NCBI GenBank assembly: GCA_031216445.1
Contig: CM062196.1
Location: 3,108,001 to 3,172,000 of the forward strand
Direction of reading: 5' to 3'
Length of the DNA stretch: 64,000 bases
DNA from: Lateolabrax maculatus
Taxonomy: Eukaryota > Chordata > Actinopteri > Acropomatiformes > Lateolabracidae
The notes under the pieces are model-generated. The model saw nothing but the letters and a program-made list of their open reading frames with translations, did not search any database and was not told where the DNA came from. Below, in pieces: positions 39,210 through 47,519 of this stretch (position 1 is the stretch's first letter; each line of letters starts with the position of its first letter). Position numbers and translations under genes: made by a program.

Positions 39210-42200
39210 TACAAAGCTCAATAGAGTGTTTTGACAATAAAACAATACATGCAACCTCATCAGGTATCTTATGACAATAAAAGGAAACAGAGAAATGCAA
39301 GTAATGGAATAAACAATCTGTCCAGGGGGAATGTTCTAAACAATGTAACGGACATCAAAGATGGAGGAGCAGCAGCTGACCCCTGCTAATTCTTAAATAT
39401 CTCGAAGTATTGTGTTCTTCCTCTGGTGTCATGAGGGGTCACTTTCACTTGGATGGAAAGCCTGAATGCACTATGTTATGAGTAGGCCTGTAACTAACAG
39501 TTATTCTTATATCTGCCGATTATTTTATCGCTGAAGAATCTGGTCAAATAATAGTTATATCATAATTTCACAGTGCCAAGGTTGACTTATTCAAACTGCT
39601 TGTTTTGTCCAACACACAGTCAAAAACCCAAAGATATTCAGTTTACTATCATTGAAAACAAAAAAAACATTAACTATTCACATGAGAGAAGCAAGAAGAA
39701 GTGAATGTTTGGCTCTTGAACATATTTGTACATAGTGAACATTATGTACAAACATATTCCAGTAAACCATCATAACCTCTTTAACCATTACGAAGATCAA
39801 CACAGCTACTGTCATTCTCTCAGCCAAAAAGAAGAGAAGAAGGGAGTATGACGTCTTTGCACATACACCAGCACTATGAGTTTAGTACCCCCTGCTGGTG
39901 GAACTATGAATTATTAGGGCTTTTACCAAAAGTGTTACTAGGGCCGCTCTGCAACCTTTGATCCCTGTCCTAGATGATTGGGGTGAGATCATCTGCCTAG
40001 CATTAAGGTAAAAAAAAGATAAATTGACAATAGTGACTAAAATTTAAAGAGCTAAGTCTGTGTGCATGCAGGCATTATGTTCATATCCGTGCATGCATTT
40101 ATTTGTCACTGTGTATAAGCTATAAATGATTCCCTTTAATGTGCTTTCATTAGACCACAACGGCAAGCTGCCAAACGAGCCACTGGTCTGCAATTAGACC
40201 TGATATGGTTTAATGAAGCTGTAATCATAGACCACAACACCCACAAGCACATGCACACACATAAACACACACGCAGCAGTAAGTAGGAACACTTGGTGAG
40301 CTGTGTGAAGAGCCGCCTGAATCTTTGCTGCCTACTTTAGGTGCAACTCATGTGTGTCGCTGTAATAAATAAACAGAGCTTCCCTGTACGACTGGTGCAG
40401 CTATCCTCCCTTTAAATATACAGGATTCATTTTGTTGACATGAGGCCAATTTATCTCGTCTTACCTGTAACTCGGCTTATAGTCCAGGTCTACTCTGGCA
40501 CCATGGAGACCTGTGAGCTCCTCTTTAACTGTTCTGTTCCCGGCAGTTCAGTATTTTGCAAGTTTAGCACTGTTTGACATTTCAATGACAGTACATATGT
40601 ATGTATTTTTTACGCTCTTTCCTTTATTTCATCTTCTATGTCACACCTCCTGCATGGAATATATAAAATCAATGATTCCTGCAATTATCTTCATTATTAT
40701 CATTTTCTTTTAAAGGCCTCTATTTAAATACACAGCAAACTATGTTGTGACATGTGGATCATCACTGAATCACCTGCAGTTCACTTGTTAACTAAAGGGA
40801 AACTTCGCCGATTTTCAACATTTTCTCTATCTGTGTGAGTTAGGAATAGAGTGTGAAAAATCTGCTGTTCTTCCACCGCCAGCGCCGTCATTTGAGGGAT
40901 GCCAGGGAAACAAACTCGTGACAACACCGGTGTTACCTGTTACACCGGATATTCTGCAAGAAATATCAACACGGAACTAGAACTCAACATCTCAATAGGA
41001 AAAGCAGCAGGAGCCAGCTTTCTGTCAATATAGCACGCAAATAAGAATTTGATGCTTAACTGACTACATTTACCATCAACACTGATTGGACATCCACATA
41101 AAATGTGGCAAAATTTCCTTTTAATACAGCTTTGTACCACAAACTGCAGCTGAAAGTACATCTCTTCCTGTCAAGCTGCAAGTTACCAGACTTCATTCAG
41201 AGGAGGAATCAGCCTTGAAGGAGCCCTCAGCAGCCATTATGAGCGACAGAGGAGATGTGTGCATGGATTCTTAGCTTTATGATTGTTATTGCTGGCACTC
41301 GCTCAGGTTCTATCCTGCGCTGCTAACAGTGGAGTTAGTAGGAAGGAGGCATAGAGGGAATGAGGGAAGTGTATCAAACGCCAACAAAGGATGAAGAAAA
41401 GAGGCTTGTAGGATGAGCATCAAAGAGCCGGAGGGGTCGTATCGCAGCGCAGCGTTGTTTTCCCAACCAGAGGAGCTGAAGGCAGAAGTGTGAACCTCAA
41501 AGCCAAAATAAAGTTTTACTGTGGAACAGTGAGGCTGAACCTGTCCTCTTCATAACCCCAGCTCGTAAACCAGCGCCCTCAACCAGAGCCCCCGCCTGGC
41601 TCTGCAGCTCTGCCTTGGCGCTCAGGTGGTCACCCATAACTCACCCCCTCCCACCCCAATACTTCAAACTGACACGGCAGTCAAAAAGATTCAGACTGAG
41701 CAGCACGCTGCCCTGAAATTTATGAACAGTAGTTAGCCAGGCGATTTATGGCATCACTGTGACCCTGACACCCCGGCTAGTGACTTCTGAGATGGTCTAT
41801 CCAGATGCCTGTCTGCTCCTCCTGCATGGGCTCTCAGTATTCAGCAGTATCAACATGACCGGCAGAATAAAAAAAACACGGTTACTCTCTATTTTCTGTT
41901 AAAGAGGGCGAGGGGAGAAAGAGCTTTGGAAAGTGTTACCTGACAAAGGAATGTGAGAGGTTGAAAATGGCTTTCCAAGAACTCTGATGGTTGTCTTTCC
42001 AGGGTTGCATTCTGGGAAGTCAACTGACAACTGTCATCGCTTTCCATAAACCACTCCCCAAGCCTCAGCTTATGGAAATGAACTCCCAGAAACTGACACA
42101 GATCCACTGAGGAAAATCTCACAGACAGGTTGCTGCCACTTGTTTAAGAAATAACAAGTCGTAAAGATCAAATACTGTGTAATCTTGTTCTTCATGAAGA

Positions 42201-42279
42201 GCACAGAGGGCATAGAAACGGCCAAATGGAAGGGTTGGACCTAACATGGCTGTCACGGAAAACAGCAGCAATCGTGATA

Positions 42280-42360
<81 letters not shown>

Positions 42361-44860
42361 CTCTTCACACAGATAAAATAAACCTAAGATCCTTCACTTT
42401 TGTGCATAATGAAAGTTATGACTTAATACATGTACTGATGCAGTACATTTTAGAGTTAATATTAAACTTTATTATCAAAGTCAGTCACAATAAACAGAAG
42501 AGAGTAGCCTACATGTTGATCAGTAAACTTTGGGGGTCAAATATGCACAAAAATCCAACCTGATGTTTTAATGTAATTGTTTGTATATCTGCAAAAGTAT
42601 TCGCAAAGTGAAGTAAACTTAAACTAACTTTTAAAACTGCCTAACAAAAGTGTGTGTTTGACTTTCATTATCCTCATTCAGTCTTTACATTAATACCAGT
42701 AAAACCAGTTCTGCCAAGCCACCATTCATCTCTGCACACTGTGTACAATATGTTTTTGATCCATTTGGGGAAGGGCACATTTAGTGTGCTGCGTCTTTCA
42801 CTTCACAGTAGCAGCATGTAGTCAAACACTATTAATGTCACAGTGAGGTCAACCTGGTACCTGCCTTCCCATAGATCCTATACAGAATGAGATGCCTCCT
42901 CTATATATGTTTTAACAAAATGTCACAAAATATCACAGACTGTAAAGTCCTGAAAGTTGGCACTCTATACTTGCTCAGATCAGATTTTGTTAATCCTGTT
43001 CTGCATGTTGCTTAGTCAAAGTTCTTGTCTGGCTGTTCGTTTAAAGATTAGATCTGCATACAGATAAATGGAACAGAGAGCTATGTATAAAAGCTATGTA
43101 ATAACATTTATCCATTAAATACGACACCAAACTCAACTAAATGAGCACAACAGATGGCTGATCTTTATTTATTTTGGACAGGGTCATGAACAAACTGTCA
43201 AGGACTCTGAACCTCAGCATCCCCTCTGTCCTTTATTTAACCTACACAGCTCATACATTCTTCAGGCTTTAGAGCAACTATAACCAATATTTTTATATGA
43301 ACAGATCAAAAGACTACTTGGATGTAAAAGGTTCAACTCTGCAGTTCCTCTCGGCTCTACATAGATTCATAGAGACTTTCAGCTTAGCTGTTTCTGTTCT
43401 GTTTTTGTGTTCGCTGTATTTTCAGCCATAGCAGGTAGGCAGCGTTAGTTTCTAGTAATCAAGCTCTATAAAAGAACTATACAGAATTTCTCCAGCATCA
43501 AACAACAGACAGACACAGTTAGGAACTAGATGGTGAACATAAATGGAGCAAACACAAAGAACCCTCAGGAGTTGGTGAACACAAGCACGAGTCCAAAAGA
43601 AAGCTCAAGTCGCTCCGTTTCTGCTGGATAAGAAAGATTAGCAATATGTCTAACACGTTTACCACATCAACTTAAAATGTCATAATGTATCAGCGGTGTG
43701 TTCACAGCTTGTTTATGCTGTGGCCAAAAAATAAATAATTGCAGGTTTAACCACTGGAAAGAAGACATTTGAACTGGTGGGACCAGACTAAAACGTTCAG
43801 TATGCATTGGTTTAAATCACTCACAGAACATCCCAACTATGCAAAATAAACTTAGTCAGGTACAAATAAAAGTGTCTGTATGCTATCTGTCCAGAAACTC
43901 AAAGACATCAAAAAATGTCAAAGGACACCCCGCCTGGTTCACATAACTCCAGATGAGTCAGCAGCTGTAGGACATTAGCTGAGAAATAAAATAGTCCTGC
44001 ATGTTTGCATATGTCCACAAACTGTTTACAGAGTACCAACGAACAATTTCAACTACACTTTGCAGTATGTGTGTCTCTGTTTGAAGATATCAACTCAATC
44101 TGCTTTCTGTCAACAGACTGTCACGTTTAAAGTCCTCTAATGTATTGTTATCCTTTATTTCAGGACTTAGAGGAGGTTGGCCAGGTGGCTCAGAGACTTC
44201 CTGTAATCTTAACATCTTGCACTTTTGGGTCACACAACTGTTACTGAGTTTAGTTAAATGACTACCTTATTTTAGTTACAAGTTGAGGAGAAGAAGGCCT
44301 CAAATCACACACAACAACACAAAATGTGAAGGACAACACAACAAAGTCAAAGCCTTATTCCCACTGTGGTCCCTGATGTAAAGATGGCAGAGGTGCAGGA
44401 GTGCAGGTGACACATCATCACACTATCAACACACCTGTATCATCCTGATATAAATACACCTGTGGATTACTGAGGGAGCTGTGTGTAACCTGCTTGTTAC
44501 ATACTCTTGTAGCTGCTTAAAAGGAACACCAATGGGGGAAAAACCATTAAATGTAAAGGTGGATCATGTGTAACCTGACAACTTCCTTGAAGTGGAAACG
44601 TGTGGTTGAGATAAAAGGAGAAGAAATGATTTATTCTTGGAAAATAAACATTTCTCTTCCCTTCTGGCATGAAATGGAAACAATTTAAGTTATTTTTTCT
44701 GCTGTTCAAATCGGCAGCGATAAAATATTGCTTCGTTCCTGCATGAATGAGTGAACGTTACCTGTCCGGTTATGCCGGTGATAACGGCCACCTTCCTCTC
44801 CTTCCTCGGCTCTCCGTTGACCGCGGAGCTAACGCTAGCAGGCTCGGAGCACTGGGCCAT
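32399..44860 (-). CDS. gmds: GMDS, GDP-mannose 4,6-dehydratase, first four exons (114 residues)
   Basis: GMDS converts GDP-mannose to GDP-4-keto-6-deoxymannose with NADP(H), the first step of de novo GDP-fucose synthesis in the cytosol. Exons 1-4 splice in frame (phases 0, 0 and 1) to an N-terminal Rossmann half closely matching vertebrate GMDS. The NADP-binding GxxGxxG is G29-I-T-G32-Q-D-G35, split by intron 1. The [11 protein letters not shown] segment at 54-64 belongs to the family's cofactor-binding and oligomer loop. YGDLTDST (83-90) and NLGAQSHV (106-113) are family signatures. The catalytic Thr/Glu and YxxxK residues are encoded by later exons outside the window. The family's usual length is about 370 residues, so roughly a third is present. 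The gene is intact as far as seen. Confidence 0.97.
32649..32736 (-). CDS. gmds: GMDS exon 3
   Basis: 88 nt encoding [20 protein letters not shown] and then QNPQTHTEG plus the first base of an Asn codon. The acceptor is TTTCTCACAG and the donor GGCA|GTAAGT. The intron to exon 4 is only 140 bp. Compared with the mammalian peptide (KNPQAHIEG) there are a few substitutions, all outside the conserved [11 protein letters not shown] loop. Confidence 0.97.
32737..34249 (-). other. gmds: GMDS intron 2
   Basis: This 1.5-kb intron joins exon 2 to exon 3 in phase 0. It is AT-rich in 32800-33340 and more GC-rich with short C/G runs in 33370-33700. No exon, RNA gene or complete repeat is recognised. The open frames at 33339-33794 are not protein families I know. 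Confidence 0.85.
34250..34294 (-). CDS. gmds: GMDS exon 2 (45-nt small exon)
   Basis: Encodes exactly DGSYLAEFLLAKGYE, 15 residues, phase 0 at both ends. The acceptor is TATTTACAG and the donor GAG|GTGAGA. It completes the GxxGxxG nucleotide-binding loop begun in exon 1. It is too short for open-frame detection and was found by matching the family peptide; mammalian GMDS has EKGYE where this has AKGYE. Confidence 0.97.
35797..35928. repeat. Long interrupted (TG)n microsatellite
   Basis: About 130 bp of TG interrupted twice by TATGCATG, then AGAGAG to 35935. Alternating purine-pyrimidine DNA of this length favours Z-DNA. The 277-codon plus-strand and 107-codon minus-strand open frames across it are repeat artefacts. 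Confidence 0.97.
36095..36170. repeat. Small minisatellite with ACGGAACACAGACAC units
   Basis: Three copies of CACGGAACACAGACAC separated by variable (AC)n, in tandem after a CA-rich lead-in. Confidence 0.8.
36246..36292 (+). repeat. G-rich tandem repeat with strong G-quadruplex pattern
   Basis: The plus strand carries at least seven runs of three or more G separated by loops of 2 to 4 bases (AGCA or AC). This meets the usual G3+N1-7 rule several times over. It is a small tandem repeat of GGGAGCA and GGGAC. It lies on the template strand of GMDS intron 1. Confidence 0.75.
36540..36852. mobile_element. MITE with AGTATCCTGGTT terminal inverted repeats
   Basis: The left end reads AGTATCCTGGTTATGACC; the right end is AACCAGGATACTT, whose complement repeats AGTATCCTGGTT exactly over 12 bp. 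Internally the words CCAGGATAC, CCTGGATAC and CCAGGTTT recur in both directions, and CATGTAAA(C/T) occurs three times (near 36590, 36792 and 36858, the last just outside). About 310 bp long with no transposase. Family not named. Confidence 0.55.
36909..36924 (+). promoter_or_regulatory. CTCF-like core motif in a dispersed repeat (opposite orientation)
   Basis: Plus strand GGCCACTAGGAGGCAG followed by AAGAA. It is the same short repeat as at 10924 and 31545 but inverted, 57 bp beyond the MITE at 36540-36852. Confidence 0.45.
37454..37480 (+). other. Possible hammerhead-ribozyme-like core
   Basis: CTGATGA at 37454-37460 is followed by a potential 5-bp stem (GACTG with CAGTT) closed by AGGTG, then GAAA at 37477-37480. 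This spacing is that of a hammerhead catalytic core with a short stem II, as found in some eukaryotic retroelements. One A is unpaired next to CTGATGA, and I could not identify convincing stems I and III. The flank ends with a CTGATGAATAAATGC word near 37648, resembling a retroelement 3' end. Weak. Confidence 0.2.
39000..39023. repeat. (ATC)n trinucleotide tract
   Basis: Eight ATC units in GMDS intron 1, followed by ATTATC. Confidence 0.9.
39158..39208. repeat. (GT)n microsatellite
   Basis: About 25 uninterrupted GT units in GMDS intron 1. Confidence 0.95.
39485..39700 (+). mobile_element. hAT-like MITE copy
   Basis: Starts GGCCTGTAACTAACAGTTAT, then CTGCCGATTATTTTATCGC, TTGTTTTGTCCAACACACAG and AAAGATATTCAGTTTACT. 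It aligns by eye with the 30020 copy and has lost its right end. Confidence 0.55.
39886..39901 (-). promoter_or_regulatory. CTCF-like motif, non-repeat context
   Basis: Minus strand CCACCAGCAGGGGGTA, close to the CTCF core with T for the usual C near the end. Its flanks do not match the repeat at 10924. Confidence 0.3.
40130..40245. promoter_or_regulatory. Candidate enhancer with repeated TAGACCACAAC words
   Basis: TAGACCACAAC occurs at 40151-40161 and 40228-40238. Each copy contains ACCACA, the RUNX recognition core. Between them GGTCT (40185-40189) and AGACC (40196-40200) form an inverted pair around GCAATT, and homeobox-like CAATTA, TTTAATG and GTAATCA words are dense. The block has no simple repeat and no open frame. 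It looks like conserved non-coding DNA, but conservation cannot be checked here. Confidence 0.3.
40790..40985. repeat. Probable dispersed teleost repeat
   Basis: AAGGGAAACTTCGCCGATTT followed by CAACATTTTCTCTATCTGTG resembles a repeat often seen in fish introns. I recall the pattern but not its family name. Boundaries are approximate. Confidence 0.3.
42282..42357. repeat. (TA)n microsatellite
   Basis: About 38 uninterrupted TA units. The Tyr-Ile repeat open frame over it is an artefact. Such long TA tracts are prone to cruciform extrusion and length change. Confidence 0.97.
44762..44860 (-). CDS. gmds: GMDS exon 1 (coding part)
   Basis: 99 nt encoding 33 residues from the start ATG at 44858-44860 to Q33, ending ITGITGQ. 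The donor is CAG|GTAACG. This start was chosen because it is in frame with exon 2 and gives a short hydrophilic leader (AQCSEPASVSSAVNGEPRKE) like the variable leader of other vertebrate GMDS proteins. The exon is CpG-rich, consistent with lying in a CpG island. The 5' UTR continues to higher coordinates. Confidence 0.96.
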
Positions 44861-45130
44861 CTCAGGTGGACAGTCCGCTGCCTAAAACGACCGACAGAAC
44901 CGACAAAAACAACACCTGTCCGTGTGTTTACAGCGTGAGGACCGACGGACGAGCCTCCTCAGCATCCGCAAACCGAACTACACACCGGTGCGACGGCCAA
45001 CTACGTAGCAGGAAGCGGCCGCGAGATCAGCCAATGGGAAGAGAGCATGTAGGAGCAGCCGAGGAGACGTCATTAAAGAGGGACGGGTCTCTGAGAGGGC
45101 GGGAGGGCGGAGGACACAGCGCCCCCAGAA
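44861..45130 (-). promoter_or_regulatory. gmds: GMDS CpG-rich promoter and 5' UTR
   Basis: The region just upstream of the ATG is far richer in CpG than its flanks. It contains a CCAAT box at 45031-45035 (plus strand), a CRE-like GACGTCA at 45066-45072, and two GC boxes at 45097-45103 and 45105-45110, but no TATA box. That is the architecture of a housekeeping promoter, fitting GMDS. GCGCCCCCAGAAGG at 45120-45133 is a weak CTCF-like word. The start site cannot be placed exactly. Confidence 0.75.
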
Positions 45131-45214
45131 GGATGGAGAGGGAACTGCAGCTTCCAGTGTTCTCTGACTTCAGAATCGAGTTTAGTGCCAAGGAAGTTTT
45201 CACATACAGGGAAT

Positions 45215-45306
45215 TTGGTCAGACTGGTTGTTTTATAACAGTAAGATATCTAACCAAAGCTCATTACTCATATTGCTTGAAAAATGCCAAAAATATAAAA
45301 ATTCCT
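45215..45306. repeat. Cassette segment A, copy 1
   Basis: A roughly 92-bp non-repetitive segment beginning TTGGTCAGACTGGTTGTTTT and ending AAATATAAAAATTCCT. It recurs almost exactly at 45808-45900, offset 593, with only a few differences. It is followed by a (GT)n run at about 45307-45344 and then single-copy DNA. Confidence 0.9.
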
Positions 45307-45307
45307 C

Positions 45308-45344
<37 letters not shown>

Positions 45345-45547
45345 CAAACTGCACCAATCAGGCTGCAGTCATTTTCCCCTCTAGACTAGAAAAAGTTGGA
45401 AATTATGTAAATATTATGAATGGGAGTTAAAAGTTGAATAAAACTAAGAATGTATAAAAGATGTACAAGATTTTCTGGTTTGAATAAAGTTTACACTTGA
45501 AAGTATGAATGAGCAGATTGAAAAATGATTGAAACGACTGTCAAAAT

Positions 45548-45550
<3 letters not shown>

Positions 45551-45590
<40 letters not shown>
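45551..45590. repeat. (GT)n microsatellite next to segment B
   Basis: Twenty GT units directly before segment B copy 1. A shorter GT run (54439-54456) stands in the same place before segment B copy 2. Confidence 0.95.
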
Positions 45591-45591
<1 letters not shown>

Positions 45592-45698
45592 ACAGGCTGC
45601 AGTCAGTGGTTGCCATGGTGATGGCCACAGCACTTTTCCCCTCTGTCTCCCTCCTCAACTTTCTGGTCTCAGTTAACATTGCAGTATATGCAGCAGTT
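45591..45698. repeat. Cassette segment B, copy 1
   Basis: About 107 bp starting CACAGGCTGCAGTCAGTGGT. It is repeated at 54457-54563 with two substitutions in the CCCCT(CTG/GTT)TCTCCC part. Both copies are in the same orientation and both follow a GT run. A third, much shorter relic (CAGGCTGCAGTC then TTTTCCCCTCTAG) is at about 45359-45384. Confidence 0.95.
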
Positions 45699-45807
45699 GG
45701 TTGATACACCTTTCACTTGGGGAAAATTGTCCACAGTTTGAGTGCTTGGATTTCCTACCGCAAGTGAATGCACATCCACCAACTGATGAGAACTGCTTTG
45801 TCAGTCC

Positions 45808-45900
45808 TTGGTCAGACTGGTTGTTTTATAAGAGTAAGATAGCTAACCAAAGCTCATTACTCATAATGCTTGAAAAATGCCAAAAATATAAAAAATTCCT
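45808..45900. repeat. Cassette segment A, copy 2, abutting the array
   Basis: Second copy of the segment at 45215-45306. The tandem array starts within 10 bp of its end, exactly where copy 1 runs into a GT microsatellite. Confidence 0.9.
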
Positions 45901-45906
45901 ATGTTC

Positions 45907-46322
45907 CAACAAAAAACAACAAAAAACAACACTATACACAACAAAAACGACAAAAAACGACAAAAAACGACAAAAACAACAAAAAACAACAAGAATTACA
46001 AAAAATAACACTATAAACAACGAAAAACGACAAAAATGCCAAAAATACGTGAAAAACGACAAAGAACAACACTATCAACAGAAAAAACAACAAAAAATAA
46101 CAAAAACGACACTATAAACAACAAAAACGACAAAAAACAACAAAAACGACGAACATGAATGAATGAAAACAACAAAAACGACAAAAAACAACAAAGAACG
46201 ACACTACAAACAACAAATGACTTAAAACAACACTACAAACAACAAAAACGACAAAAAACAACAAAAAATGACACTATAAACAACATAAACAACACTACAC
46301 AGCAAAAATGAAAAAAAATGAC
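45907..46322 (-). repeat. T-rich tandem array, left arm in inverted orientation
   Basis: On the plus strand this arm reads AACAAAAA(A)CGAC and ACACTATAAACAAC, the exact complement of the main array's units (GTCGTTTTT and GTTGTTTATAGTGT). The 42 bases at 46109-46150 are a perfect inverted complement of 46342-46383. The variant here is the TTGTTTATAGTG type, as in the outer parts of the main array. Open frames rich in Lys, Gln, Asn and Thr are translations of the repeat and are not annotated. Confidence 0.95.
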
Positions 46323-47519
46323 AAGAAAACATGAAAATAGTGTCGTTTTTGTTGTTTTTTGTCGTTTTTGTTGTTTATAGTGTCGTTTTTTGTCGTTTTT
46401 GTTGTTTATGGTGTCGTTTTTGTTGTTTTTTGTCGTTGTTGTTGTTTATAGTGTCGTGTTTGTTGTTTTTAGTCGTTTTTTTGTTTATAGTGTCGTTTTT
46501 TGTTTTTCGTCGTTTTTGTTGTTTATAGTGTCGTTTTTGTTGTTTATAGTGTCGTGTTTGTTGTTTTTTGTCGTTTTTTTGTTTATAGTGTCGTTTTTTG
46601 TTGTTTTTTGTCGTTTTTGTTGTTTATAGTGTTGTTTTTTGTTGTTTATAGTGTCGTTTTTGTTGTTTATTGTCGCTTTTTGTCATTTTTTGTCTTTTTT
46701 TGTCCCTTATAGTGGCGTTTTTGTTGTTTTTTGCCGCTTTTTGTCGTTTTTTGTCGTTTTTTTGTCCCTCATAGTGGCGTTTTTGTTGTTTTTTGTCGTT
46801 TTTTGTCGTTTTTTTGTCCCTTATACTGGCGTTTTTGTTGTTTTTTTGTCCCTTATAGTGGTGTTTTTGTTGTTTTTTGTAGTTTTTTTGTCCCTTATAG
46901 TGTCGTTTTTGTCGTTTTTTGTCGCTTTTTGTCGTTTTTTTGTCCCTTATAGTGTCGTTTTTGTCGTTTTTGTGGTTTTTTGTCGGTTTTTTGTCCCTTA
47001 TAGTGGCGTTTTTGTGGTTTTTTGTCGCTTTTTCTCGTTTTTGTGTCCCTTATAGTGTCGTTTTTGTCGTTTTTTGACTTTTTTTGTCCCTTATAGTGTC
47101 GTTTTTGTCGTTTTTTGTCGCTTTTTGACGTTTTTTTGTCCCTTATAGTGGCGTTTTTGTTTTGTTTTTGTCGCTTTTTTGTCGTTTTTTTGTCCCTTAT
47201 AGTGTCGTTTTTGTCGATTTTTGACGTTTTTTGACGTTTTTTTGTCCCTTATAGTGGCGTTTTTGTCGTTTTTTGTCGCTTTTTGTCGCTTTTTGTCGGT
47301 TTTTTGTCCCTTATAGTGGCGTTTTTGTTGTTTTTTGTCGCTTTTTGTCGTTTTTTTGTCCCTTATAGTGGCGTTTTTGTTGTTTTTTGTCGCTTTTTGT
47401 CCCTTATAGTGGCGTTTTTGTGTTTTTTTGTCGTTTTTTGACGTTTTTTTGTCCCTTATAGTGGCGTTTTTGTGGTTTTTTGTCGTTTTTTGTCGGTTTT
47501 TTGTCCCTTATAGTGGCGT

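Larger units (their letters stand above)
34295..44761 (-). other. gmds: GMDS intron 1
   Basis: A 10.5-kb phase-0 intron. It holds a long TG tract (35.8 kb), a 22-bp-like minisatellite (36.1 kb), a G-quadruplex motif (36.25 kb), a MITE (36.54-36.85 kb), a CTCF-like repeat (36.91 kb), MITE pieces, an AT microsatellite (42.3 kb) and a candidate regulatory block at 40.13-40.24 kb. The part 42360-44740 is AT-rich and shows nothing I can name. No coding exon is recognised on either strand. Confidence 0.85.
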
